Below are positions 17,392-25,412 of a stretch of 64,000 bases of DNA, in pieces. The DNA lies in the NCBI GenBank assembly GCA_937888905.1, contig CALATA010000004.1:186001-250000 (forward strand), read 5' to 3'. The notes below the pieces were generated by a model. It made no database searches. It saw only the letters and a list, made by a program, of their open reading frames with translations, and was not told where the DNA came from. Source of the stretch: Terrimonas sp937888905. GTDB taxonomy: Bacteria; Bacteroidota; Bacteroidia; Chitinophagales; Chitinophagaceae. Numbering within the stretch: position 1 is the first letter of the stretch; every line of letters begins with the position of its first letter. A program made the position numbers and the translations under genes.

Positions 17392-17832
17392 TTATTTCAG
17401 GTAACGTTTCATGTCCCGTTCTACGTCTTTCTGTTTGATCGACTCGCGTTTGTCGTACAGCTTTTTGCCTTTGCCTAATCCGATTTCGATCTTCACCAGG
17501 TCTTTGTCGGAGAAGAAGATGCGTAACGGGATCACGGTATAACCGCGTTCTTTCTTCAGTTTTTCTTCAATGCGGCGGATCTCGCGTTTTTGTAAAAGCA
17601 GTTTGCGGTCGCGCACGGGGTCGTGATTATTGACGGTGCCATGTGAATATTGGGCAATGTGCAGATTCTTGATCCACATTTCACCCTGATGCACCTGGCA
17701 AAAACTATCGTTGAAACTGGCCTTTCCTGCCCGCAGCGACTTTACCTCGGTTCCGAGCAGCACAATGCCTGCCTGATATTTAGCATCGATAAAGTATTCG
17801 TGATACGCCGCTCTGTTTTTCATGTCCGCCAT
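17392..17832 (-). CDS. smpB: SsrA-binding protein SmpB
   Basis: Binds tmRNA and is required for trans-translation, the rescue of ribosomes stalled on broken mRNA. The 146-residue length is normal. Family motifs seen: NRAAYHEYFI at the N-terminus, GIVLLGTEVKSLRAGKASFNDSF (about 22-44), the central GEMWIKNLHIAQYSHG, and the basic C-terminal tail YDKRESIKQKDVERDMKRYLK that reaches the decoding centre. It lies 43 bases upstream of the secreted protein gene on the same strand. Repeat arrays follow its start on the upstream side. Confidence 0.95.
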   Translation of the reverse strand: MADMKNRAAYHEYFIDAKYQAGIVLLGTEVKSLRAGKASFNDSFCQVHQGEMWIKNLHIAQYSHGTVNNHDPVRDRKLLLQKREIRRIEEKLKKERGYTVIPLRIFFSDKDLVKIEIGLGKGKKLYDKRESIKQKDVERDMKRYLK

Positions 17833-17948
17833 GCAGGGAAGTAATAAGTTGTGAGTATTAAGTAGTAAGTATTAAGTAATAGGGAACTACTGGCCTATTG
17901 CGATTCACCATTCACTATTCACTATTGACCATTGACGATTCACGTGTT
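17833..17948. repeat. AGTNNTA and ACNATTS arrays upstream of smpB
   Basis: AGTNNTA heptamers at 17840-17880 and ACNATTS heptamers (ATTCACC, ATTCACT, ATTGACC, ATTGACG) at about 17900-17945. This is one of the few array blocks in front of a gene (relative to smpB) and behind accD. Confidence 0.75.
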
Positions 17949-18013
17949 TAGACAAAAATACCGTTTTACCCGTCATTCCAACGGATAGAACGGTATACAA
18001 GCCAAGGGCTTTG

Positions 18014-18934
18014 TTAATTTTTAAACAGGGATAAAACTGTTGAAAGCTTTTCTTTCAGTTCCGGACGCGGTACAATGAAGTCCAAAAATCCATGTTCCAG
18101 TAAAAATTCGCTGCGTTGGAACCCTGCAGGAAGATCTTTTTTGATTGTTTCCTTAATTACACGTGGTCCTGCAAACCCGATCAGCGCGCCGGGTTCTGCA
18201 ATATTCAGATCGCCCAGCATACCGAATGAGGCGGAAATACCACCAAACGTCGGATCTGTCAATAAGGAAATATAAGGCAGTTTGGCATCGCTCAGCAATG
18301 AAAGGCTGCCGCTCGTTTTCGCCAGTTGCATCAGCGAGAAGGCGCTTTCCATCATCCGTGCACCACCGCTTTTGCTGATCACCATATAAGGAAAACGGTG
18401 CTCGATGCAATACGTAACCGCTCTCGCAAATTTCTCTCCCATCACACTTCCCAATGAACCACCGATAAACTCGAAGTCCATACAGGCGATCACCAAGTCC
18501 TGGCCATTTACTTTACCTACCGCTACACGCATCGAATCTTTCAGATCGGTTTTGCTCCAGATATCTTCAAGTCGTTTGTGATAGGGCTTAAGGTCGGTGA
18601 ATCCGAGAAAGTCTTTGCTGCGGATATCACCAAAGAGTTCGGTGTATTGGCCTTCGTCGAAAATGATGTCGTAATATTCTTCGCTGCCGATGCGGTGATG
18701 ATAACCGTCTTTGGGACAAACAAAGAGATGTTCTCTCAGTTCGGTCATCGTGCAGATATAGTTACATTGGGGACATTTGGTCCAGAGTCCTTCGGGCGTT
18801 TCCTTCTTTTCAGAAGTCTTTGTATTAATGCCTTTCTTTATGCGTTTAAACCAGCTTGACTTCGTTTCTTCCGTTTTTCCTTCTTCACCAGCCAGGTTGG
18901 CGTCAAAATCTTCGATTTTTTGCGACATACTCAT
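18014..18934 (-). CDS. accD: Acetyl-CoA carboxylase carboxyltransferase subunit beta
   Basis: Beta half of the carboxyltransferase that makes malonyl-CoA for fatty-acid synthesis. The 306-residue protein has an N-terminal zinc-ribbon region and the crotonase-like carboxyltransferase domain (GSLGSVMGEKFARA, SGGARMMESAFSLMQLAKTS, DPTFGGISASFGMLGD). Oddity: the ribbon reads C54-P-Q-C57 ... C73-P-K-D76; the usual fourth cysteine is an aspartate, followed by GYHH. A neighbouring Cys61 or the HH pair might replace it. No accA is nearby. A TATATTTG box lies 12 bases ahead of the start. Confidence 0.93.
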   Translation of the reverse strand: MSMSQKIEDFDANLAGEEGKTEETKSSWFKRIKKGINTKTSEKKETPEGLWTKCPQCNYICTMTELREHLFVCPKDGYHHRIGSEEYYDIIFDEGQYTELFGDIRSKDFLGFTDLKPYHKRLEDIWSKTDLKDSMRVAVGKVNGQDLVIACMDFEFIGGSLGSVMGEKFARAVTYCIEHRFPYMVISKSGGARMMESAFSLMQLAKTSGSLSLLSDAKLPYISLLTDPTFGGISASFGMLGDLNIAEPGALIGFAGPRVIKETIKKDLPAGFQRSEFLLEHGFLDFIVPRPELKEKLSTVLSLFKN

Positions 18935-18946
18935 GTTGTTGAGCTA

Positions 18947-18954
18947 CAAATATA
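18947..18954 (-). promoter_or_regulatory. -7 box of accD
   Basis: Minus-strand TATATTTG, 12 bases before ATG 18934. No clear -33 box. Confidence 0.5.
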
Positions 18955-18973
18955 GGGTGAAATGGTTAAGCGA

Positions 18974-19501
18974 TCAGGCCGGGCTTCCCTGCTCATGATC
19001 GAGTGGCAGGCGGGAGGCCAGCCAGCTTTGTTTTACCGGGATAATCCATTCTTTTTCAAGTTGTTCCTTTGTCTGAACCGTGTTATTGAAATACAAAGTA
19101 TCGCCCGTGATAAAGCCTTTTTCCACGGCATAGTTCAGTTGGTTCATCGGTAGCCGCTCCACTTTGTCTTTTACCACAAAAGCCAGTGTGGTGCGGTCGA
19201 AAAGGTTGATGTTGAAGCGGGATTCCAGGTCTTTGATCACGCGAACGGAACTGTCGGTGCTGCAACCGCTTACGCCGGTGGCGGTTTCGTCGGCCATCAG
19301 AATGATGAATTGGCCGAAAAACAGGTAGGCTGCGCCTTTGACCGGTGTGCCGTGGCTTTTCCAGTTGGTGGCAAAATCCTGCAATATTTCTTCTGCTTCC
19401 AGGGCTTCTCCCATGCTCAGCAGGCGGCTTGCCTGGTAAATCCAGACGCGGGAGCCGGGGTGAAAATTACCGTCCAGAAGGTATAGATAGTCGAGTTTCA
19501 T
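18974..19501 (-). CDS. Conserved Bacteroidota protein (mislabelled ABC ATPase family)
   Basis: A 175-residue cytoplasmic protein. The pattern SRVWIYQASRLLS, then SGCSTDSSVRVIKDLESRFNINLFDR, then FNNTVQTKEQLEKEWIIPVKQSWLASR is that of a small conserved Bacteroidota family often annotated 'ABC transporter ATPase', although it has no Walker A or B motif. The conserved GCSTDSS core with its single Cys suggests a bound ligand or active site, but no activity is known to me. The gene starts only four bases after a TAAATTTG box, so its mRNA may be leaderless. It is divergent from the gene at 19532. Confidence 0.72.
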   Translation of the reverse strand: MKLDYLYLLDGNFHPGSRVWIYQASRLLSMGEALEAEEILQDFATNWKSHGTPVKGAAYLFFGQFIILMADETATGVSGCSTDSSVRVIKDLESRFNINLFDRTTLAFVVKDKVERLPMNQLNYAVEKGFITGDTLYFNNTVQTKEQLEKEWIIPVKQSWLASRLPLDHEQGSPA

Positions 19502-19505
19502 AATG

Positions 19506-19513
19506 CAAATTTA
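19506..19513 (-). promoter_or_regulatory. -7 box four bases ahead of the 19501 start
   Basis: Minus-strand TAAATTTG, exact consensus, four bases before the ATG; transcription would begin at or next to the start codon. Confidence 0.5.
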
Positions 19514-19531
19514 CGGGATAAAATCAGCGGA

Positions 19532-19930
19532 ATGAAACCAATCCATGACGAACAAACAGTGTTGGCCAGATGGATCTGTACAAAGGAGGAATGGCGGGCT
19601 TTCGATAGATGGCGCCGCAAACGGCAAAGCCGCTGGCGTTATTTCTGGCACCGGCTGCTGGGCAGGAACCTGACAAAAGGCGCTGAAATCACCATTACCC
19701 GCGACGATGTACGTATCAATAATAACGATGCAGAGCCTTTCAGCACCGCTCACCGCGAATTGCGCCGCATCGATATCCGCGATGCCGGTTACCTGAATGT
19801 GCTGGAAATCTCTTATTCGGATAAAAGCGGGGCCGCACTCAATGAAATAAGAGTGCCTGTGCCCAGGGGAAAACTGCGCGAAGCAATTGCCCTGCAACTG
19901 TTGCTGTCGCCGGCCGAAGGGGAAGGATGA
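19532..19930 (+). CDS. Hypothetical protein
   Basis: A 132-residue protein with no signal peptide or clear membrane segment. The N-terminal half is rich in Arg and Trp (WRAFDRWRRKRQSRWRYFWHRLLGRN); the second half looks beta-rich (AEITITRDDVRINNNDAEPF, LNVLEISYSD), ending in an amphipathic helix. I do not recognise the family. The frame is convergent with the next minus-strand gene, whose stop lies one base away, which supports it as a true gene end. It diverges from the 175-residue gene upstream. Confidence 0.65.
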   Translation: MKPIHDEQTVLARWICTKEEWRAFDRWRRKRQSRWRYFWHRLLGRNLTKGAEITITRDDVRINNNDAEPFSTAHRELRRIDIRDAGYLNVLEISYSDKSGAALNEIRVPVPRGKLREAIALQLLLSPAEGEG

Positions 19931-19931
19931 T

Positions 19932-20711
19932 TTACTCCATGGAAAGGGCCACGAGTTCAGCCACATCGAGCACTTTGACGCCTTCTTCTTTTTCGGCCAG
20001 CTTCACACCGTCGGTGAGCATGGTGTTGCAGAAAGGACAGGCGGCTGCGATCACTTCAGCGCCGGTGCCGATGGCTTCGTCGCTGCGGTCGATGTTGATG
20101 CGGGTGGTACCTTTTTCTTCTTCTTTGAACATCTGGGCACCTCCGGCGCCACAGCAGAGACCTTTGCTGCGGCAGCGTTTCATCTCCACCAATTCCGCTT
20201 CCAGTGCTTCGAGCACTTTGCGCGGAGCTTCGTAAATGTCGTTGGCGCGGCCCAGATAGCAACTGTCGTGGTAAGTAATACGGCGTCCTTTATAGCTGCC
20301 GCCTTCTTTCAGGCGGATCTTTCCTTCGTCGATCAGTTGCTGAAGAAAAGTAGTGTGGTGGATCACCTCGTAGGAACCACCCAGCTCGGGATATTCGTTT
20401 TTGATCGTATTAAAACAGTGTGGGCAGGCGGTGACGATTTTTTTAATACCGTAATTGTTGAGGACCTGTATATTCTGATAGGCCATCATCTGGAACATGA
20501 ATTCGTTGCCCGCGCGGCGTACAGGATCGCCGGTACACATTTCTTCCTTGCCGAGAATGGCGTAGTTGACGCCCACCTTGTCAAGGATGGTTACAAAGGC
20601 TTTGGTAATCTTTTGTGCCCGCTGATCGAAGCTGCCGGCGCAACCCACCCAGAACAATACTTCGGGGGTCTGTCCGCTGGCAAACATTTCAGCAACTGTA
20701 GGTACAAGCAT
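19932..20711 (-). CDS. CCG-domain iron-sulfur oxidoreductase subunit (HdrB/GlpC-like)
   Basis: A 259-residue protein with two cysteine-rich CCG domains: VLFWVGCAGSFD and ACPHCFNTIKNEY in the first half, HDSCYLGR, CCGAGGAQMF and ACPFCNTML in the second. Such domains bind a noncubane or Fe-S cluster and pass electrons between a membrane partner and a soluble substrate, as in heterodisulfide reductase B, GlpC and LutA proteins. Its natural partner here is probably the membrane Fe-S protein at 26013-27344, six kilobases away; in many Bacteroidota the two genes are adjacent. The true substrate is unknown. Confidence 0.82.
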   Translation of the reverse strand: MLVPTVAEMFASGQTPEVLFWVGCAGSFDQRAQKITKAFVTILDKVGVNYAILGKEEMCTGDPVRRAGNEFMFQMMAYQNIQVLNNYGIKKIVTACPHCFNTIKNEYPELGGSYEVIHHTTFLQQLIDEGKIRLKEGGSYKGRRITYHDSCYLGRANDIYEAPRKVLEALEAELVEMKRCRSKGLCCGAGGAQMFKEEEKGTTRINIDRSDEAIGTGAEVIAAACPFCNTMLTDGVKLAEKEEGVKVLDVAELVALSME

Positions 20712-20777
20712 GCCTGTAAAATTTGCTCAAATCTAAACTAAAATGACCATTCATGTACAGGAAGATAACGTTTCCTT

Positions 20778-20785
20778 TATTTTTG
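20778..20785 (+). promoter_or_regulatory. -7 box ahead of the ATP-grasp gene
   Basis: TATTTTTG, eight bases before ATG 20794. It lies inside the frame that would start at ATG 20743, which argues for the later start. Confidence 0.4.
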
Positions 20786-20793
20786 CCGCTTAC

Positions 20794-21834
20794 ATGGCGA
20801 TGAAGAAATTTTTCCAGCGACTGTTCAATTGGGAATTGTGGAACTTTTATGTTCTCTATGCACCCATCAGCCCGGTGTGGTTCTGGTATTGCCTGCGCAG
20901 CAGGTCCCTCTGGTATTTCAGTTCTTCCAATCCCACGATCACCTTTGGTGGTTTTGAAGGCGAAGGAAAAAAAGAAATGTACGACCAACTGCCGTCACAC
21001 CTCGTTCCCCGTACGATCTACATTATGCACGACTGGTCTTTCGACGAGGTGAGAAAGCGTGTGGCCGAAGCAGGATTTGCTTATCCGTTTATTGTAAAAC
21101 CGGATGTGGGCATGAAAGGCATTCTCTTTCGCCGTATCGATAACGAGGAACAGCTTATCCGTTATCACGAACGCATTCCTGTTGAGTATATCGTGCAGGA
21201 CCTGATCGAACTGCCGGTTGAAGTGAGTGTGTTCTATTATCGCCAGCCTGACGAAGCCAAAGGCCGTGTCAGCGGTTTTATCCATAAAGAATTGCTGCAG
21301 GTGGTGGGCGATGGTGAGGCCGATCTGCGTACGCTGGTAGAGCGTCATCCGCGTGCGCGTTTCCGTATGGAAGAAATGGAACACCGGCACGGTCACCGTT
21401 TCGACCGTGTGATTCCGGAAGGGGAAATATTTTATCTTTCCTACGCGGGTAATCATAACCGCGGGGCACATTTTACCAATCTGCACAACGAGATCAATGA
21501 ACGCATGCACGAGGTATTCGATGAGCTCAGCCACCATACCAGTTTTTATTACGGTCGTTACGATATCAAAACATCTTCCATTGAAGATCTCAAAGAAGGA
21601 AAAAACTTTCAGATCATCGAGTTCAACGGATGTGGGGCGGAGCCGAATCACATTTATGATTGCGGCATGAGTCTCTGGAAAGCCTACGGCGTGATCCTGG
21701 AACATTGGAAGGCCCTGTTCCGCATCAGCCGTTACAACCACCGCAATGGCGTACCTTACTGGTCGTTTCGAAGGGGAAAGGATTTCCTCCGCGAATCACA
21801 ACGGCATTTTAAGATGCTGGAGAAATTTGATTAA
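20794..21834 (+). CDS. ATP-grasp family protein (D-Ala-D-Ala ligase-like)
   Basis: About 346 residues. The first 40 contain an aromatic, possibly membrane-touching segment (NFYVLYAPISPVWFWYCL). The rest follows the ATP-grasp pattern: FIVKPDVGMKGILFRRI (ATP-binding strand and loop, about 95-112), EYIVQDLIELPVEVSVFYYR, then GRYDIKTSSIEDLKEGKNFQIIEFNGCGAEPNHIYD with the metal ligands in IEFNG. Family members are often labelled D-alanine-D-alanine ligase, but the substrate here is not determined. The frame is open to ATG 20743; I chose 20794 (or 20800) because a -7 box lies between them. Divergent from the Fe-S gene. Confidence 0.72.
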   Translation: MAMKKFFQRLFNWELWNFYVLYAPISPVWFWYCLRSRSLWYFSSSNPTITFGGFEGEGKKEMYDQLPSHLVPRTIYIMHDWSFDEVRKRVAEAGFAYPFIVKPDVGMKGILFRRIDNEEQLIRYHERIPVEYIVQDLIELPVEVSVFYYRQPDEAKGRVSGFIHKELLQVVGDGEADLRTLVERHPRARFRMEEMEHRHGHRFDRVIPEGEIFYLSYAGNHNRGAHFTNLHNEINERMHEVFDELSHHTSFYYGRYDIKTSSIEDLKEGKNFQIIEFNGCGAEPNHIYDCGMSLWKAYGVILEHWKALFRISRYNHRNGVPYWSFRRGKDFLRESQRHFKMLEKFD

Positions 21835-21850
21835 GCGACAAAAATGTGTA

Positions 21851-21884
21851 AATGTGAAAATGAAAAAAAACACATTTTCACATT
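21851..21884 (+). terminator. Inverted repeat after the ATP-grasp gene
   Basis: AATGTGAAAATG (21851-21862) pairs with CATTTTCACATT (21873-21884) across an A-rich loop. There is no T run after it. The motif resembles the TTTCACATT / AATGTGNAAATG class found in the 30909 tandem repeat. Confidence 0.45.
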
Positions 21885-21918
21885 CGGAAACAGAACTATA
21901 ACAATAATCTAGGCCTCA

Positions 21919-22638
21919 ATGCGTCATCCGTTAATCCGCATATTTTTCACCGGCATGTTGGTTAGTTTTCTGGGGTCTTTGCCACTGGGAACGCTGAACA
22001 TTGCGGCCATGCAGTTGGCTATTTCCGATGGCGTATTGGCCGCCATGTTGTTTTCAACCGGATCATTGCTGGTGGAAATAATATACGTGCGGCTGTCGCT
22101 GGTAGCTATGGACTGGGTAAGAAAACAAGAGAAATTATTCAAGATATTGGAATGGGCAACATTCGTGATTGTGGTAGCGCTTGCCGCTTCCAGTTTTTAT
22201 GCGGCATTGCATCCTTCGGTCGAAAAAAATATTATTCTCAGCAGTTCGCTGCCGCCACTTGTGCTGGGTATGATGATGTGCGCCATCAATCCGGTACAAA
22301 TACCTTTCTGGTTTGGCTGGAGCACCGTATTGTTTACCAAAAAAATTCTGTTACCGCGGAAAGATCATTATAACACGTACATTTTTGGTATCGGCCTCGG
22401 CACCTTTCTCGGAAACTGTGTATTCGTTTTTGGCGGATTGCTGATAGCCCGTAAGATCAACGATAACCAACACGTACTAAATTGGGTGATCGGCGGCATT
22501 TTTTCCTTGACAGCACTCATCCAACTCTGGAAGATCCTGAAGAAAAAAGATGCCGTGCATGATATCGCCAACCCCGAAGAAATGCAGCATCGGATAGAAG
22601 GCCAGGCGGATAGGATGATGCATGACAATAGTGAATAA
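21919..22638 (+). CDS. LysE family transporter
   Basis: A 239-residue inner-membrane protein with about six membrane segments. The start GMLVSFLGSLPLGTLNIAAMQLAISDG carries the glycine- and proline-rich first helix typical of the LysE/RhtB export family; a second conserved helix is VLGMMMCAINPVQIPFWFGW. The family exports amino acids or related small molecules; the substrate cannot be inferred. The polar tail after residue 210 is variable, and its last codons (DNSE stop) are part of an ACNATTS-type repeat array. Confidence 0.85.
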   Translation: MRHPLIRIFFTGMLVSFLGSLPLGTLNIAAMQLAISDGVLAAMLFSTGSLLVEIIYVRLSLVAMDWVRKQEKLFKILEWATFVIVVALAASSFYAALHPSVEKNIILSSSLPPLVLGMMMCAINPVQIPFWFGWSTVLFTKKILLPRKDHYNTYIFGIGLGTFLGNCVFVFGGLLIARKINDNQHVLNWVIGGIFSLTALIQLWKILKKKDAVHDIANPEEMQHRIEGQADRMMHDNSE

Positions 22639-22745
22639 GGTGAATAGGATTGTTTGCATGGACCGCGTCCTGTTTCACGCAAACTTTCAATAAAATCAAG
22701 GTGTAAAGGATTGCCTATTACTTTAAACTTACAACTTAATACGCA
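22622..22745. repeat. Array block overlapping the lysE-like stop codon
   Basis: Inverse ACNATTS units (GACAATA, GTGAATAAG, GTGAATAG) run across the stop codon at 22636-22638. TTTCACGCAAAC follows at 22674-22685, then AGTNNTA-inverse units at 22717-22745, ending five bases before the next start codon. Confidence 0.65.
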
Positions 22746-22750
22746 AAGCA

Positions 22751-23248
22751 ATGTCCCTGAACAAAGCCCTCGCCAACGAATCCCGCCACGAAGGATCCCT
22801 TACCAAAAAACTACTGGACCGTATTCCGATGGATAAAGCCGATTGGAAGCCGCATGAAAAGTCGATGTCCTTAGGGCAGCTCGCTAATCATACGGCAGAG
22901 TTGTTTCGTTGGATCCCCGTTATACTCAGTACTGATCGTATCGATCTGGTAACGCAACGTTTTGCGCGGGGCACTGCAGCTACACAGGATGAATTGCTGG
23001 CTCAATACGAAACAAACTGGCAGCAGGCGATCGGGGCATTGGACAATACTACAGACGACCAACTCGATGGTATGTGGACCTTGAGCAAAGGTGATTACGT
23101 ACTGTTCACCATTCCGCGGAAAATAGCCATCCGCTCGCTGGCCTTGAGTCATCAATATCATCACCGCGGGCAGTTGACGGTTTATCTCCGTTTGCTGGAC
23201 ATTCCCATCCCGGCTTTATACGGCCCTTCCGCAGATGAAATAGAATAG
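22751..23248 (+). CDS. DinB family protein
   Basis: A 165-residue four-helix-bundle protein of the DinB/DUF664 family. The three metal-ligand histidines are in place: LGQLANHTAELFRW (about residue 44) and LSHQYHHRGQLTVYLRLL (about 138-142). The family includes thiol-dependent S-transferases; in Bacteroidota the genes are numerous and individual functions unknown. The stop codon is followed after one base by the convergent end of the next gene. Confidence 0.88.
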   Translation: MSLNKALANESRHEGSLTKKLLDRIPMDKADWKPHEKSMSLGQLANHTAELFRWIPVILSTDRIDLVTQRFARGTAATQDELLAQYETNWQQAIGALDNTTDDQLDGMWTLSKGDYVLFTIPRKIAIRSLALSHQYHHRGQLTVYLRLLDIPIPALYGPSADEIE

Positions 23249-23249
23249 C

Positions 23250-24131
23250 TTATCCGAATTTTACGGAAGTCATATTGAGAGAGCCCGCTACCAACTGATC
23301 GTTGAAGAAAATGGGCTCTTCTTTTTTATCCTGCAGTCCGAGAATATACATCAACGGATAATAATGATCAGGTGTAGGTATGGCGAGTTTGGCAGACTTG
23401 CTTAGTTGCTGATAGTTGATCAGCGCCTGGTGATCGCCCTCGGTAATTTTTTTGCGGAATATTTCATGCATTTCAATTGCCCAGTCGTATCCGTAATTTG
23501 GTACGTTCATTTTATCCCAGGCAATCAATCGCAGGTTGTGCACCATGTTGCCGCTGCCAATGATCAGTACGCCTTTTTTGCGGAGGGCTGCCAGTTCTTT
23601 CGCCAGTTCATAATGATACGATGCAGGTTTGCTGTAATCGATGCTGAGTTGCAACACCGGAATGCTCGCATCAGGATACATCCTGCGAACCACCGACCAG
23701 GTGCCATGGTCGAGTCCCCAATCATGATCCGGCATTACATCGGTTGTCTTCACCAGTTTCCTCGTTTCTTCTGCCAATGCGGGATTGCCCGGTGCGGGAT
23801 ATTGTACTTCAAATAATTCACGGGGAAAACCTCCGAAATCGTGAATGGTTTTCGGATGGTCCATTGCCGTGATGCGCGTGCCATCCGTAAGCCAGTGTGC
23901 GGAGATAACAAGCACAGCTTTAGGCTTGGGCAGGTCTTGTCCTGCCTGGATCCAGGCGCGGCTGAACGAGTTGTCTTCGATTCCGTTCATCGGGGAACCG
24001 TGGCCGATAAACAAGACCGGACTTTTCAGGTCCTGTTCGCTCAGCTCATCGGTAAAACGTTTAAATGCACTCAGACTATTCATACCTGCTACTCCAATTG
24101 CCAGTGTGGTTAAAAATTGTTTTCGTTTCAA
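23250..24131 (-). CDS. ygiD: 4,5-DOPA-type extradiol dioxygenase (LigB family)
   Basis: About 293 residues. LigB-family dioxygenase related to E. coli YgiD, which cleaves the ring of L-DOPA with non-haem zinc or iron. Seen: FIGHGSPMNGIED, VISAHWLTDGT, HDFGGFPRELFEVQYPAPGNPAL, DHDWGLDHGTWSV and GSGNMVHNLR, which include the expected metal-ligand histidines. I place the start at TTG 24131 (KRKQFLTTLAIGVAG, a secretion-signal-like N-terminus). The longer frame to 24251 would overlap the upstream gene, and the TTG start leaves a neat 10-base gap. It probably forms an operon with the NAD(P)-binding gene upstream. Confidence 0.82.
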   Translation of the reverse strand: MKRKQFLTTLAIGVAGMNSLSAFKRFTDELSEQDLKSPVLFIGHGSPMNGIEDNSFSRAWIQAGQDLPKPKAVLVISAHWLTDGTRITAMDHPKTIHDFGGFPRELFEVQYPAPGNPALAEETRKLVKTTDVMPDHDWGLDHGTWSVVRRMYPDASIPVLQLSIDYSKPASYHYELAKELAALRKKGVLIIGSGNMVHNLRLIAWDKMNVPNYGYDWAIEMHEIFRKKITEGDHQALINYQQLSKSAKLAIPTPDHYYPLMYILGLQDKKEEPIFFNDQLVAGSLNMTSVKFG

Positions 24132-24141
24132 GATGGGTGTT

Positions 24142-24795
24142 TTAATAAGCGGCAGTGAAACGCTGACGGATATGCCGTCCCTGTTCCACTTCATCTGCGG
24201 TTGCAACGGCCAGGTCTTCCACGGAAATAATGCTGCGGTTGTTTTCATCAAATACCGGATTTTCCAAAGCTGTACGGTATTCGCCCTTGCGCGTGCCGGA
24301 GGTGCCGGGATGCATTTCTATGGCAGGACTGATGAATGTCCATTCCAGTACTTCTTCCTTACGCAAAGTATCGAGGTAATCGCGGGCAGCAGAGGCACCG
24401 GGTTTGTATTCTTCCGGAAATTGGGGAGTGTCGATCAGTTGTAAGCCGGGGGCCACAAACAAACTTCCCGCGCCGCCGATCACAATCAATCTTTTTACGC
24501 CGGCTTCCCGGGTGGCCTGCTGAATGCTGTTGGCCCCGCGGATAAATTCATTGTAAATATCCGGGTTGGTCCATCCGGGATTGTAAGCGCTGATGACAGC
24601 ATCTTGTCCTTTCAACGCAGTGACCAGCGCAGCGGTGTCGAGAATGTCGACGTTCTCAGCATGTACCAGGTCATTTTTCAAAGCAATTTTTTCCGGGTGA
24701 CGGCTGATGGCTTTTACTGTATGACCGCGGTCGGTCAGTTCTTTTAAAAGTGCAGTGCCAACGAAGCCGGTAGCGCCTATGAGTGTTATTTTCAT
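24142..24795 (-). CDS. NAD(P)H-binding NmrA-like oxidoreductase
   Basis: A 217-residue single-domain atypical short-chain dehydrogenase. The Rossmann motif MKITLIGATGFVGTALLKEL is at the start; DAVISAYNPG and KRLIVIGGAGSLFV follow. The classical YxxxK catalytic pair is not evident, as in NmrA-type NAD(P)H-binding proteins. The start is ATG 24795; the frame extends to a TTG at 24804 that adds only three residues. A TTTTGAM-type array lies directly upstream and offers a near-consensus TAAATTTTG box at 24802-24810. Substrate unknown. Confidence 0.8.
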   Translation of the reverse strand: MKITLIGATGFVGTALLKELTDRGHTVKAISRHPEKIALKNDLVHAENVDILDTAALVTALKGQDAVISAYNPGWTNPDIYNEFIRGANSIQQATREAGVKRLIVIGGAGSLFVAPGLQLIDTPQFPEEYKPGASAARDYLDTLRKEEVLEWTFISPAIEMHPGTSGTRKGEYRTALENPVFDENNRSIISVEDLAVATADEVEQGRHIRQRFTAAY

Positions 24796-24801
24796 ATAGT
24801 T

Positions 24802-24925
24802 CAAAATTTAAAAGTCAAAATTCAAAAAAGTGAATAGAATAGTAAGAGAATAAGTCAATAAGTGAACTGGGCAAGAGGCCAATGGCTCAAAGCGCCTTAG
24901 CTCCTTACGCCACTTTGCGTGAAAG
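24802..24925. repeat. TTTTGAM, ACNATTS and GCAAAG arrays
   Basis: The inverse TTTTGAM array (CAAAATT, AAAAGTC, AAAATTC) at 24802-24826 is followed by GTGAATA/GTCAATA units at 24830-24863. GCAAAG-class repeat (TTAGCTCCTTACGCC and ACTTTGCGTGAAAG) covers 24893-24922. The last part includes the stop and final codons of the next minus-strand gene. Confidence 0.65.
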
Positions 24926-25316
24926 ACAACCCTGCAAGCTCTCCGGGTTTCAACGTTTCAATGATGGAGTGGGGAAGGGCTTTCTGCAAAGTCTCCGACG
25001 GACTGCCGGTTTCATTTATATGAATCACTATTTTTCCGGTCACCACTTCTTTGATTAATTGTGCTACCATTTCCTCTTCCGCTTCCGGTACGGTTAACAA
25101 AATGATATCCGCTTCCCACGACGCATCGCGCGTGCAGGTCATGGCCTCTATTTCAGCACCGGGAAATGAAGCGTGCAAGGTCTGTGTGAGTGATGCAAGT
25201 GCCGTGGTATCCGGCGAGAGCAACAGGAAACGAACACCGGGATGCGATGCCAGTTGCATCGTTGCCGCTTTTCCGGTTGGCTCTGTTGCGCCGATGATTG
25301 CTATTGTTTTCTTCAT
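24897..25316 (-). CDS. NAD(P)-binding Rossmann protein, probably 3'-truncated
   Basis: A 139-residue protein with the dinucleotide-binding start KKTIAIIGATEPTGKAATMQLA and VVTGKIVIHINETGSPSETLQKALP, in the manner of NADPH-dependent F420 reductase-like or prephenate dehydrogenase-like folds. Those relatives are normally longer (about 200 residues). Here the frame ends just after LKPGELAGLSF, and the last eight residues (FTQSGVRS) are encoded by the GCAAAG-class repeat. I infer that the array replaced the original 3' end. Start at ATG 25316 (MKK); an extra ATG six bases earlier is possible. Confidence 0.6.
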   Translation of the reverse strand: MKKTIAIIGATEPTGKAATMQLASHPGVRFLLLSPDTTALASLTQTLHASFPGAEIEAMTCTRDASWEADIILLTVPEAEEEMVAQLIKEVVTGKIVIHINETGSPSETLQKALPHSIIETLKPGELAGLSFTQSGVRS

Positions 25317-25412
25317 GACCATCTCCTCTTTGTTGACGGCACAAAGTTACAGGCATCTTCACCGCCCTTCCATTGATGAATCGCAAGGATTTTGCTTGAT
25401 AAAAGTCAAGGC

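Noticed and set aside
24132..24251. Longer start of the DOPA dioxygenase at 24251
   Set aside because: It would overlap the upstream coding sequence by over 100 bases and adds residues that are an off-frame reading of that gene.
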